Assembly (NCBI GenBank): GCA_934089255.1 | Contig: CAKOJI010000005.1 | Span: 1-48,599 of the forward strand | Direction of reading: 5' to 3' | Origin: an uncultured Bacilli bacterium | GTDB lineage: Bacteria > Bacillota_I > Bacilli_A > RF39 > UBA660 | DNA length: 48,599 nucleotides | Part shown: in pieces, positions 41,581 through 48,599 of the stretch | Layout: every line of letters begins with the position of its first letter | Numbering within the stretch: position 1 is the stretch's first letter | The notes under the pieces: model-generated | What the model saw: only the letters and a program-made list of their open reading frames with translations | The model's database searches: none | What the model was told of the DNA's origin: nothing | Translations under genes and position numbers: made by a program

Positions 41581-42523
41581 CTAAATTGTATTCAATAATG
41601 TATTTTGGTCTTCTTTTTGTTTCATTGTATATTTTACCAATATATTCTCCTATAACTCCTAAAGATAGTATTTGTACACCTGCAATTAGCCATATAGAAC
41701 ATACAATAAATGTCCAACCTGAAACTGTATTACCTATAATTTTATTTATTAATGCATAAATAACCATTATTATACTTATTATAAATATAATTATTCCTAC
41801 GTTTAATATTAATCTTATTGGTTTTACACTGAATGATGTTATTCCATCTACAGCAAAGTTAATCATTTTCTTTAATGGATATTTTGATTCACCTGCAAAT
41901 CTTTCGTTTCTTTCGTAATAGACTACATCACTTTTATATCCTATAAGGGGAAACATACCTCTTAAAAATAAGTTTACTTCTTCGAAATTTTCTAAATCAT
42001 TTAATACTTTTTTTGATGTTAATCTATAATCAGCGTGGTTAAATACAACTTCTACACCTAATTTATTCATTATTTTATAAAATGATTCTGCTGTGAAACG
42101 TTTAAAGAATGTATCTTTTTTTCTTGCACTTCTAACACCATATACTATTTCGCTACCTTCATAATATTTTTTTATCATCTCATCTATAGCATTAATATCA
42201 TCTTGTAAATCAGCATCCATACTTATTATAATATCTGCATATTCTTTAGCAGTCATTAAGCCTGCTAGTAAAGCGTTTTGATGTCCTCTATTTCTAGATA
42301 AAGAAATTCCTGTAAATAATTTTTCTTTGTTTTTAATAGTTTTAATTAGTTCCCAAGTTTTATCTTTTGAACCATCATTTACATACATTACTTTACTTTT
42401 TTCAGATATAACTTTGTCTTTTATTAATTTTTCTAACTTTGTTTTTAATTCTTTTGTTGTTTCTTGTAATACTTCTTCTTCGTTGTAGCACGGTATAACT
42501 ATATATAAAACTTCTTTTTTCAT
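41570..42523 (-). CDS. Polyprenyl-phosphate glycosyltransferase (GtrB/DPM1-like GT2)
   Basis: A 317-residue GT2 enzyme with two C-terminal membrane helices (about 240-262 and 272-295). Motifs: VIPCYNEEEVL, YVNDGSKDKT, ISLSRNRGHQNALLAGL, SMDADLQDD, NHADYRL and ERFAGESKYPLKKM. The family transfers a sugar from a nucleotide donor to undecaprenyl phosphate, and the lipid sugar is then flipped (by GtrA-type proteins) and used by GT-C enzymes. It could feed the GT-C proteins at 15147 or 34154, with the GtrA domain at 10750 as flippase. It is the last gene of a three-gene glycosyltransferase operon, 12 bases after the preceding gene. Confidence 0.9.
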   Translation of the reverse strand: MKKEVLYIVIPCYNEEEVLQETTKELKTKLEKLIKDKVISEKSKVMYVNDGSKDKTWELIKTIKNKEKLFTGISLSRNRGHQNALLAGLMTAKEYADIIISMDADLQDDINAIDEMIKKYYEGSEIVYGVRSARKKDTFFKRFTAESFYKIMNKLGVEVVFNHADYRLTSKKVLNDLENFEEVNLFLRGMFPLIGYKSDVVYYERNERFAGESKYPLKKMINFAVDGITSFSVKPIRLILNVGIIIFIISIIMVIYALINKIIGNTVSGWTFIVCSIWLIAGVQILSLGVIGEYIGKIYNETKRRPKYIIEYNLEEE

Positions 42524-42535
42524 CTTTACCTCTAT

Positions 42536-43465
42536 TTATATTATTAAACAGTATATTTCTGTTAGAAATTTACTTTTTTCTATTATTCCTTTTAATTTTC
42601 TTCCTTTAAAGTATTTATTGTTTTTATAGTTTGGATAGTATTTATTTAAATAATTAAAGGAATCATTAATAAATTTTTTTGCTCTTTTTTTATCTTTTTG
42701 ATATTTTTGTTGAATATTATAGTTAGTAAGTTTACTAATTATTAATGTTTCTAATTCTTCTTGGTATATATTTTCTTTTAGTGTATTTCTGATTATATCC
42801 AAACTTTTAAATATATCGAATACTAATTCGTCTCTAATTGTTGTTTCACTTTTTTCATGTATTGTAAAGTATGATAAATATTCATCTATTTTTCCTATCT
42901 TTTTTGCTTTTTTGTATAGTTTTATTACTAGAGCCATATCTTCATATTTTATATTAGTTGGAAATAGTAATTCGTTAAATAATTCTTTTTTAAATATTTT
43001 ATTACATGGACCTAAATTAGTTTTATTAATTATATTTGGTAGTTTTTTTAAAGATGTATTTTCGAATGATAATAAGTTATATTTTTTTTCTTGTTTTGTT
43101 TTTTCATTAATTTCAATATAATTACATATTACAATATCTAAGTCATCTTTTTTTGCTTTTTTATACATTTTTTCTAACATTAATTCATCAATGTAATCAT
43201 CTATATCAACAAATGAAACATACTCTCCTTTAGAAAGATTTATTCCTTTATTTCTTGTATCTCCAATACCAGTATTATTTTTATAAATATATTTTATTCT
43301 TTTATCTTTATAACTATTTACTATTTCTTTTGTATTATCTTGTGAACCGTCATCAACAATTATTATTTCAATATCTTTTAAAGTTTGATTTAATATACTT
43401 TCTAAACATTTTTTTACATATTTTTCTCTATTATATGTTGGAATTATTACACTTACTTTTGTCAT
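42536..43465 (-). CDS. GT2 family glycosyltransferase
   Basis: A 309-residue GT2 enzyme of the GT-A fold: VSVIIPTYNREKYVKKCLES at the start, IIVDDGSQDNT for the nucleotide-binding Asp, FVDIDDYIDE near residues 90-99 as the DxD motif, and NLGPCNKIFKKELF in the acceptor region. The product sugar cannot be told. It overlaps the GT2 gene upstream by 4 bases and is related to it, probably by duplication. Confidence 0.88.
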   Translation of the reverse strand: MTKVSVIIPTYNREKYVKKCLESILNQTLKDIEIIIVDDGSQDNTKEIVNSYKDKRIKYIYKNNTGIGDTRNKGINLSKGEYVSFVDIDDYIDELMLEKMYKKAKKDDLDIVICNYIEINEKTKQEKKYNLLSFENTSLKKLPNIINKTNLGPCNKIFKKELFNELLFPTNIKYEDMALVIKLYKKAKKIGKIDEYLSYFTIHEKSETTIRDELVFDIFKSLDIIRNTLKENIYQEELETLIISKLTNYNIQQKYQKDKKRAKKFINDSFNYLNKYYPNYKNNKYFKGRKLKGIIEKSKFLTEIYCLII

Positions 43466-44403
43466 TTTAAACCTCTTATTAATTTATAATATAATTTTGG
43501 AGATATTTTTATTAGTATTTTTTTTATTTTGTTTTTTAAATTATTAGTTAGTAAATTATCATAAACTTTATATTCTTTTAATTTTTTTATATAGTTTTTG
43601 TAATCTTTTTCTTTTAAATTTAACGATTTTAATATTACAGAGTTTGCAATAAAACTTTTATATATTGTTAAGTCACCTTCAATGTTTTGTGACCATTTTA
43701 TTAAATTTTTATAGTGTTTTAAAACATCATTAGATTTTTTTATTTCTTTTTCATAATCAGTATTATTCATTATACTATTTTTTCTTTGTAGATAATTATA
43801 TCCTATATAATTTATTGATGTAACTTTTTTCGAAGATATTATTATGTATGGAATTAAGCCAAAATCTTCGTGATAAGTTTTTTCTTCAAATCTATAATTG
43901 CTTTTTAAAAAAGTTTCTTTTTTATATGCATAGCATACTGCTAATTCAACTAAATTATATTTTGATAATTTGTTAAATGCTTCTATTCCATTTAAGTTAT
44001 TAAAGGTTTCTTCTTTGTATTCTTTTATAATTTTATTTGTTTCATCTAATGTTCTTATTTGAAAACGTATTAAGTCTTCATCTTTAATAGTTTTATTTAG
44101 AGTTTCTAATAATTCTTTTTCTATAAAGTCATCACTATCTATAAATAATATATAGTCACCTTTTGCATTACTTACTCCCGTATTTCTTGCACTTGATAAT
44201 CCTTTATTTTCTTGATTTATTATTTTAATTTTTTTGTTTGATTTATAACTTTCTAATATTTTAGATGTATTATCTGTTGAACCATCGTTTATAATTATAA
44301 TTTCATAATTATTATAAGTTTGATTTAATACGCTGTCTAAACATTTTTTTATATATTTTTCTACATTATATGCTGGTATTATTAGTGAAAATTTATGTTT
44401 CAT
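43462..44403 (-). CDS. GT2 family glycosyltransferase
   Basis: A 313-residue GT2 enzyme: FSLIIPAYNVEKYIKKCLDS, IINDGSTDNT, GLSSARNTGVSNAKGDYILFIDS and DDFIEKELLE around the DxD motif. It is similar to the neighbour at 42536 over the first ~120 residues, while the acceptor halves differ. It is the first gene of the GT2-GT2-GtrB operon, with AGAAGG before the ATG and a TTTAAA-17-TATAAT promoter upstream. Confidence 0.88.
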   Translation of the reverse strand: MKHKFSLIIPAYNVEKYIKKCLDSVLNQTYNNYEIIIINDGSTDNTSKILESYKSNKKIKIINQENKGLSSARNTGVSNAKGDYILFIDSDDFIEKELLETLNKTIKDEDLIRFQIRTLDETNKIIKEYKEETFNNLNGIEAFNKLSKYNLVELAVCYAYKKETFLKSNYRFEEKTYHEDFGLIPYIIISSKKVTSINYIGYNYLQRKNSIMNNTDYEKEIKKSNDVLKHYKNLIKWSQNIEGDLTIYKSFIANSVILKSLNLKEKDYKNYIKKLKEYKVYDNLLTNNLKNKIKKILIKISPKLYYKLIRGLK

Positions 44404-44425
44404 ATTAAACCTTCTTTCTATGTTT

Positions 44426-44454
44426 ATTATATTATAATTAAAGTATATTTTAAA
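44426..44454 (-). promoter_or_regulatory. Candidate promoter of the GT2-GT2-GtrB operon
   Basis: On the minus strand TTTAAA (44454-44449), 17 bases, TATAAT (44431-44426), 22 bases before the ATG. A second TATAAT overlaps at 44436-44431. Confidence 0.45.
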
Positions 44455-44529
44455 TATTTTATTTAGTAATAAAGATTTATGTTAATAAATTAATTCATAC
44501 TATTAACACTTGTCCGTTTATGTTTGCAC

Positions 44530-45609
44530 TTATTTATTTAATATATTGTTTATTTCTTTGATTCTTAAATCATTAATTTTTTTAATATTAATAGTATTAT
44601 TATTGTGTAATTTGTTATCTAATATATTTTCTATTTCTTTAATAAAATTTGATTTTGATATTAAGAATCCGAAGTTATCACCGATTTTAGTATATTCATC
44701 ACTTCTTTTTATTGTGGAAATTATATCTTTTTTTAATACTATACTTTCACTAAAAATAACTGGGTATCCTTCATAGTTACTAGTTAAAACTAAGTAGTCA
44801 CAAGCTTTTATATATGGATATGGGTTATTTTTTTGTCCCAACAATTCTATATATTTTTCTAATTTGTTGTCGTTAATATATTTAATATATTTATTTTTAT
44901 CTAAACCGTCTCCTAATATATATAGTTTTATATTCTTATATTTGTTTTTTAATATGTTTATTTGTTCTAATAAAAATAAAATATTTTTAGATTTTTCTTC
45001 TAATCTACCTACAAATAATAGATTTATATTGTTTTTATTAAATTTTATTTGTTCTAAGTTTGATTTATTTTTTATTTCTTCTATATCAATTATATTGTTA
45101 ATAACTATACTTTTATCAACAATATTTTTATAATAATTTAATAAATGGTCTTTTGCTTCATTTGATACAAATACTATTTTATTAAATGAATCTAAGTTTC
45201 TAGTATCATAAAAGTTTCTTAATTCTTTTTCAGTTAAAATTTCTGTATAATCACTATGTATAAATAATATTTTGTTATTACTTGATATTCTTGTTAAAAA
45301 ATTTGCTGGATAAGAATATGTTGCATAACATATAGAAGTATCATAAGTATTTTTTAATAATATTTTGTATCTTTTTTGTTTTAAATAGTTTAATGTTTTT
45401 TGTATTATTTTTATTTTTAGGTTATATGGTTTATATTCTATAATGTTTACGTTTTTTGGTGCTTCGTTTAGAAGTTCTCCTTCTACTTTTTCTAAAAATA
45501 AATCTACGTTATATTTTTTATAGTCTATAATTTTTAATAAATTAATTAAAGATTTTTCTATTCCACCAATACATAATGTATTAGATGCTATTAGTATGTT
45601 TTTTTTCAT
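44530..45609 (-). CDS. GT4 family glycosyltransferase
   Basis: A 359-residue GT-B enzyme: CIGGIEKSLINLLK near residues 13-26, LLFVGRLEEKSKNILFL near the start of the C-terminal domain, YILGDG, and SNYEGYPVIFSES with the E-x7-E-type donor site. It is cytoplasmic with no membrane helix. It is monocistronic with its own promoter (45636-45664), between the GT2 operon and tagO. Its substrate is unknown, but the setting suggests surface polysaccharide assembly. Confidence 0.88.
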   Translation of the reverse strand: MKKNILIASNTLCIGGIEKSLINLLKIIDYKKYNVDLFLEKVEGELLNEAPKNVNIIEYKPYNLKIKIIQKTLNYLKQKRYKILLKNTYDTSICYATYSYPANFLTRISSNNKILFIHSDYTEILTEKELRNFYDTRNLDSFNKIVFVSNEAKDHLLNYYKNIVDKSIVINNIIDIEEIKNKSNLEQIKFNKNNINLLFVGRLEEKSKNILFLLEQINILKNKYKNIKLYILGDGLDKNKYIKYINDNKLEKYIELLGQKNNPYPYIKACDYLVLTSNYEGYPVIFSESIVLKKDIISTIKRSDEYTKIGDNFGFLISKSNFIKEIENILDNKLHNNNTINIKKINDLRIKEINNILNK

Positions 45610-45635
45610 TGTATCATTTCTTTCTTCTTAATATT

Positions 45636-45664
45636 ATTATAATATAATTAGATAAATAGAACAA
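45636..45664 (-). promoter_or_regulatory. Promoter of the 44530 GT4 gene
   Basis: On the minus strand TTGTTC (45664-45659), 17 bases, TATAAT (45641-45636), 26 bases before the ATG. Its -35 box lies inside the tail of the tagO terminator. Confidence 0.65.
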
Positions 45665-45692
45665 ATAAAAAGATTAGTTATTTGCTAATCTT
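45661..45692 (-). terminator. Terminator overlapping the tagO stop
   Basis: AAGATTAG/CTAATCTT stem (45685-45692 with 45670-45677), 7-base loop, followed on the minus strand by TTTATTTG. The upstream arm encodes the last residues of TagO (Lys-Ile-Ser-Lys-stop). Confidence 0.65.
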
Positions 45693-46724
45693 ATCGTGTT
45701 TATATAATATATTTGTTTTAAATATAAATATTGTTATTGCTATCATTAATAAGACGTATATCGTTATTGCTTCGTCTGTTTTTCCTATAGCGTAAAGAAT
45801 TGATACAGCACTAAATAATGAATTTATAAAATATATTATTAGAACTGTTTTCTTTACTGATGAAGTTTTATTTAGTAATTGAAAGTGTACGTGTTCTTTA
45901 TCTGGTTTCCCTATAGATTCACCTTTTATTAGTCTTCTTAATATTGCTAAAAGTGTATCAAGTATTGGTATAAAAAGAATAAGTATTGGAATCATGAAGG
46001 ATGTTAGTGTAGCAGTTTTAAAACCTAATAATGCTACTATTGCAACCATGTATCCTAAGAACATACTTCCTGTGTCACCCATAAATATTGTTGCTGGATT
46101 AAAATTATAGTATAAGAACCCTAATGTTGCACCTAGAGTTATTAGACATAGTATGAATCCTAGATTGTCTATTCTTCCTAAAAGTATTGAAATAATTATA
46201 ATTGTTATAAAATATATTGAACTTGTTCCTGCTGCTAGTCCATCTAAGCCATCTATTAAATTTATTGAATTAATACAAGCAATTATTATGAATAGTGATA
46301 TTGGGTATGCCCAGAAACTTAGATTTATATTCATACCTAGTATTGTTAGTTCATTAATTGATATATTTCCAAAGAATACTAATATTAATGCAACTATAAT
46401 TTGACCACATAATTTTGTTGTTGCTTTTAATGGATTTATATCATCTATTATTCCTAATAAGACTATTAAGAAACTACCTATTAATATTGATATCATTTGA
46501 GTTGTTAGTGGTGCAAAGAGCATATACCCTATTAAAAATGATAAAAATATTGCAAGTCCACCTAACCTTGGCATAGGTTTTTTATGTACTTTTCTTTCAT
46601 TAGGAATATCCATAGCATTTATGTGTATTGCTATTTTTCTAACTAATGGTACTAGTATCAATGATGATACAAAAGTTATTAATATTATGTAAAATATATT
46701 CACATTGTTAACTGTTATATTCAT
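45678..46724 (-). CDS. tagO: TagO/WecA: undecaprenyl-phosphate GlcNAc-1-phosphate transferase
   Basis: A 348-residue protein with about ten membrane helices. The family motifs are clear: DIPNERKVHKKPMPRLGG near 39-56, NSINLIDGLDGLAAG with the catalytic Asp residues, FNPATIFMGDTGSMFLG and the late cytoplasmic KEHVHFQLL His motif. It starts wall teichoic acid synthesis (and related lipid-linked polymers) by moving GlcNAc-1-phosphate to undecaprenyl phosphate. The TagA domain at 11909 would act next. It is monocistronic, with GAGGAAG before the ATG and a TATAAT box upstream. Confidence 0.94.
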   Translation of the reverse strand: MNITVNNVNIFYIILITFVSSLILVPLVRKIAIHINAMDIPNERKVHKKPMPRLGGLAIFLSFLIGYMLFAPLTTQMISILIGSFLIVLLGIIDDINPLKATTKLCGQIIVALILVFFGNISINELTILGMNINLSFWAYPISLFIIIACINSINLIDGLDGLAAGTSSIYFITIIIISILLGRIDNLGFILCLITLGATLGFLYYNFNPATIFMGDTGSMFLGYMVAIVALLGFKTATLTSFMIPILILFIPILDTLLAILRRLIKGESIGKPDKEHVHFQLLNKTSSVKKTVLIIYFINSLFSAVSILYAIGKTDEAITIYVLLMIAITIFIFKTNILYKHDKISK

Positions 46725-46743
46725 AGTTCACTTCCTCATAATT

Positions 46744-46772
46744 ATTATAACTTCAAATTATTTATTTATCTA
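46744..46772 (-). promoter_or_regulatory. Candidate promoter of tagO
   Basis: On the minus strand TAGATA (46772-46767), 17 bases, TATAAT (46749-46744), 20 bases before the ATG. Confidence 0.5.
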
Positions 46773-46805
46773 CATTAACCTTATTATTTTACATTTTTTT
46801 GATAT

Positions 46806-46834
46806 AGAAAAAAGGATTTATTCATCCTCTTTTA
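46806..46834 (-). terminator. Terminator after the DUF1292-like pair
   Basis: On the minus strand AAAAG-AGGAT pairs with ATCCTTTT (bulged stem) and is followed by TTTC. It begins at the stop codon of the 46832 gene. Confidence 0.5.
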
Positions 46835-47089
46835 AGTATTAATTATATTCATATAATTATTTGTGAATTCTACCATTAAACTTTCTTTTAATGTTTCATC
46901 AGTGATTATATCCATATAAATATCATTATTCTCTTTCTCTTCAATAAATATTTCATATTCATCAGTTGGTTCTTTTGTTATATTATCAACTTTTATTGCA
47001 AAGAAATATTTTTTATTATCTAATATAGTTTCATCTAATAGAGCATATTCTGTATTGTCATCTAGAGTAATTAGTGTATCTTTTTCCAT
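46832..47089 (-). CDS. DUF1292-like small acidic protein
   Basis: An 85-residue acidic cytoplasmic protein. ITLDDNTEYALLDETILDNKKYFFAIKV and EYEIFIEE follow the beta-rich DUF1292 (YrzB-type) pattern of Bacillota, whose function is unknown. I chose the ATG at 47089 with GGAG before it. An in-frame ATG at 47101 would overlap the upstream gene. It is a paralogue of the protein encoded next to it (47091). Confidence 0.7.
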   Translation of the reverse strand: MEKDTLITLDDNTEYALLDETILDNKKYFFAIKVDNITKEPTDEYEIFIEEKENNDIYMDIITDETLKESLMVEFTNNYMNIINT

Positions 47090-47090
47090 A

Positions 47091-47333
47091 TTACTCCGCA
47101 CTTTTTGCTAGAAACAAATTGTTTACTACGCTAGCTATTTCAAAATCTGTTATTGTTTTTGTAATAAGTTTGTCTCCATTCATTAATACTTCTAAAGAAT
47201 GTATGTTTTCTTTTATTGGTTCGTCATTCTCGTCTAATTCTACTGCAAATATATATTTTTTATTTTTATATTCTAATTCATCTAAAACATAAGCTTTAGC
47301 ACCGTTACTTAATTTTATAACATAATCTTTCAT
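47091..47333 (-). CDS. DUF1292-like small protein
   Basis: An 80-residue protein with YVIKLSNGAKAYVLDELEYKNKKYIFAVELDE, the same layout as the neighbour at 46832: strand, turn, then DELEYKNKKYIFAVELD against DETILDNKKYFFAIKVD. The two are tandem paralogues. Its ATG shares one base with the stop of the upstream repeat protein, so the three genes form one operon. Function unknown. Confidence 0.7.
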   Translation of the reverse strand: MKDYVIKLSNGAKAYVLDELEYKNKKYIFAVELDENDEPIKENIHSLEVLMNGDKLITKTITDFEIASVVNNLFLAKSAE

Positions 47334-48598
47334 TAATGTATGCTCCTTCCTATGTTAGCGACATCTTTTGTTAATTCTGTAATGTTAACCCATGCTTGAG
47401 ATACACCATTTTTACCTACATCTACAGCGATTGAGCTTGGATCTATTCCCATTGCTTGTAAATCACTAATTGACATTCCGTTTGTGTTAATAATTTGTCC
47501 AACAGTTCCGTCTGGATTCATTACAGCAAATCTTTGGAATACAGAATCACTGTTAACGTATTTGCCTATTAAATTTTCTGGATTGGCGTTGTTAACTGCC
47601 CAGTTGGCAGAATCGTGCCCTACACTAACATTGTGATTACCTACATTATTTCCTATTCTTATATCACTATAAGAATTAGTATCTACTGTTTGTGTATTAT
47701 TTACAGTTGGATTATTTGTTTGTGTGTTTTGTGTGATTGTTTCTGTAGGTGCATTATTTGTTCCCACGAAATTTTTTGCTATGTGTCCAACGTTAAGTCC
47801 TATTAATCCACCAGTTAAGCCCCAAGATATATCTCTTAAACCTTCTTCTGATTTAATATAGTTTTTAAATTTTTCTATTCCAGCTTTTAATTTATTGTCA
47901 GGTAATTCAACTGAAACAATTTCATTTTCACCATTAAGTCTTTTTTCTCTTGCTTCTTTTCTTTTTTTGTTAACAAAATATTTTGCGACAGCTAATCCTG
48001 CATTTGCAATTATTAAACCAGTTGTTCCTACAGCGAATCCTATTGTTGCACCAAGTGCTAATCCACCCGCTAAAAATGCGAATGTTTTCCAAGTTAGTTT
48101 AGGATTCTTTTCTATTTTATCAATAGGTATTGGTTTCTTTTCATTTCCTTTTATTTTCATCAAAAATTCTGATAACTCATTTTTTAAAGGTTCTGGAAGG
48201 GTCACTTTCTTTTGAGCTATATCATGAACTCTGTTAACAAATTCTTCACTGTTAGTATCTAAACCGTTTTGAACATCTTTATATAAATTTTTAATATCTT
48301 CTAAACATTCATAATATAATGCAATATTATTTTTTCTATTTCCTAGTTCATCTTTCTTTTGGTTTATTTCATTTTCTAGATCTTTTAAATTAGTATTGTT
48401 GTTGTTTACTAATAATTTTTCAAGTTCTTTTAATCTTGCTTTGTCACTTTCAAACTCAGGATACATATTATCTTCTGGGTTTAGTTCTGTTAATCCTATC
48501 TTTTTCTTTAGTACTTCGTACTCTTCATGTAATCTTGCATTTTTATTCTCTGGTAAATTATTTATTTGTTCTTCTAATTCTTTTAATCTTGCTTTGTC
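47333..48598 (-). CDS. Coiled-coil repeat membrane protein, 5'-truncated by the window edge
   Basis: I do not recognise the family. The first in-window ATG is at 48466, but the frame stays open upstream to the edge without a stop and encodes a repeat, so the true start lies outside. At least 421 residues are visible. DKARLKELE occurs twice, 51 residues apart, within Glu/Lys/Leu-rich predicted coiled coil. Further on, about residues 110-160 of the ATG-based ORF hold a Gly/Ala-rich hydrophobic stretch (FLAGGLALGATIGFAVGTTG), then KKRKEAREKR. A second short hydrophobic segment (GLTGGLIGLNVGHIA) follows, then an Asn/Thr-rich linker and a C-terminal domain with NPDGTVGQIINTNG. It is cotranscribed with the two DUF1292-like genes. 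Confidence 0.75.
   Translation of the reverse strand, partial: DKARLKELEEQINNLPENKNARLHEEYEVLKKKIGLTELNPEDNMYPEFESDKARLKELEKLLVNNNNTNLKDLENEINQKKDELGNRKNNIALYYECLEDIKNLYKDVQNGLDTNSEEFVNRVHDIAQKKVTLPEPLKNELSEFLMKIKGNEKKPIPIDKIEKNPKLTWKTFAFLAGGLALGATIGFAVGTTGLIIANAGLAVAKYFVNKKRKEAREKRLNGENEIVSVELPDNKLKAGIEKFKNYIKSEEGLRDISWGLTGGLIGLNVGHIAKNFVGTNNAPTETITQNTQTNNPTVNNTQTVDTNSYSDIRIGNNVGNHNVSVGHDSANWAVNNANPENLIGKYVNSDSVFQRFAVMNPDGTVGQIINTNGMSISDLQAMGIDPSSIAVDVGKNGVSQAWVNITELTKDVANIGRSIH
48425..48446 (-). repeat. Direct repeat copy inside the coiled-coil gene
   Basis: This 22-base string is identical to 48578-48599, 153 bases (51 codons) away, and encodes DKARLKE on the minus strand. The second copy touches the window edge, so further copies may follow. 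Confidence 0.8.
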
Positions 48599-48599
48599 A

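Noticed and set aside
1..48599. CRISPR array or cas genes
   Set aside because: No regularly spaced repeats with unique spacers were seen. The only clear direct repeat is the two-copy coding repeat at the right edge.
1..48599. Mycoplasma-type code (TGA as Trp)
   Set aside because: TGA ends the GT-C gene at 34154, Trp is encoded by TGG in the motifs examined, and wall teichoic acid genes imply a walled cell.

Overview
The window is very AT-rich, coding-dense and written in the standard code (TGA works as a stop, for example at the end of the GT-C gene at 34154). It looks like chromosomal DNA of a walled, low-GC Bacillota, probably an uncultured gut-type Bacilli or Clostridia lineage. This rests on wall teichoic acid genes, a Firmicutes-type (T7SSb) EssC/YukD secretion locus, DUF1292 genes, AGGAGG ribosome sites and TTGNNN-17-TATAAT promoters. 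I cannot name the genus.

Left edge (1-416): on the minus strand there is a likely rRNA-operon promoter and leader with a boxA-like element running off the window. Next to it is a tRNA-Glu(CTC) with its own promoter and terminator.

Region 1 (417-10082, minus strand): a type VII secretion locus. From 5' to 3' it encodes two small WXG100-like proteins, an NlpC/P60 protein with a small partner, two more WXG100 proteins, a CHAP protein, a LysM-SleB-type hydrolase, the EssC ATPase and YukD. The cargo falls into two recurring N-terminal domain families, one with a WxGxSRDNAY motif and one with KFILDCEA, always encoded as neighbours. Three different classes of peptidoglycan hydrolase are attached to them. 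EssA, EssB and EsaA homologues are not in the window.

Region 2 (10214-11778): a plus-strand iron-sulfur flavoprotein and a convergent HAD phosphatase-GtrA fusion.

Region 3 (11909-29023, minus strand): a large surface-polymer cluster in two transcription units. The promoter-distal unit (23931 to 11909) carries a beta-propeller protein, a glycerophosphotransferase-GT4 fusion, a TagGH-like exporter, an O-antigen-ligase-like protein, a GT-C protein fused to a glycosidase-like domain, and an O-antigen-ligase-like/GT4/TagA triple fusion. The unit at 29023 to 24040 is an acyl-transfer set: a second propeller protein, an acyl carrier protein, an MBOAT, an SGNH-like protein and an acyltransferase-3.

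Between regions 3 and 4 is a divergent promoter region with a GC-rich C11-containing hairpin. Region 4 (29254-32101, plus strand) has two CDP-glycerol glycerophosphotransferases and glycerol-3-phosphate cytidylyltransferase TagD.

Region 5 (32107-46724, minus strand) has another acyltransferase-3, a second ABC polysaccharide exporter with a GT2-GT4 fusion, a GT-C protein and a UbiA-type phosphoribosyltransferase, then a giant pilin-like protein, a GtrB-like transferase, three more glycosyltransferases and TagO. TagO, the TagA domain, the glycerophosphotransferases, TagD and TagGH together make nearly a complete glycerol-type wall teichoic acid pathway. UbiA, HAD-GtrA and the GT-C proteins suggest lipid-linked pentose decoration of a polymer.

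Right edge (46832-48599): two DUF1292-like genes and a coiled-coil repeat membrane protein whose 5' end lies outside the window. No CRISPR array, insertion sequence or prophage was seen, and no gene-free stretch exceeds about 300 bases.
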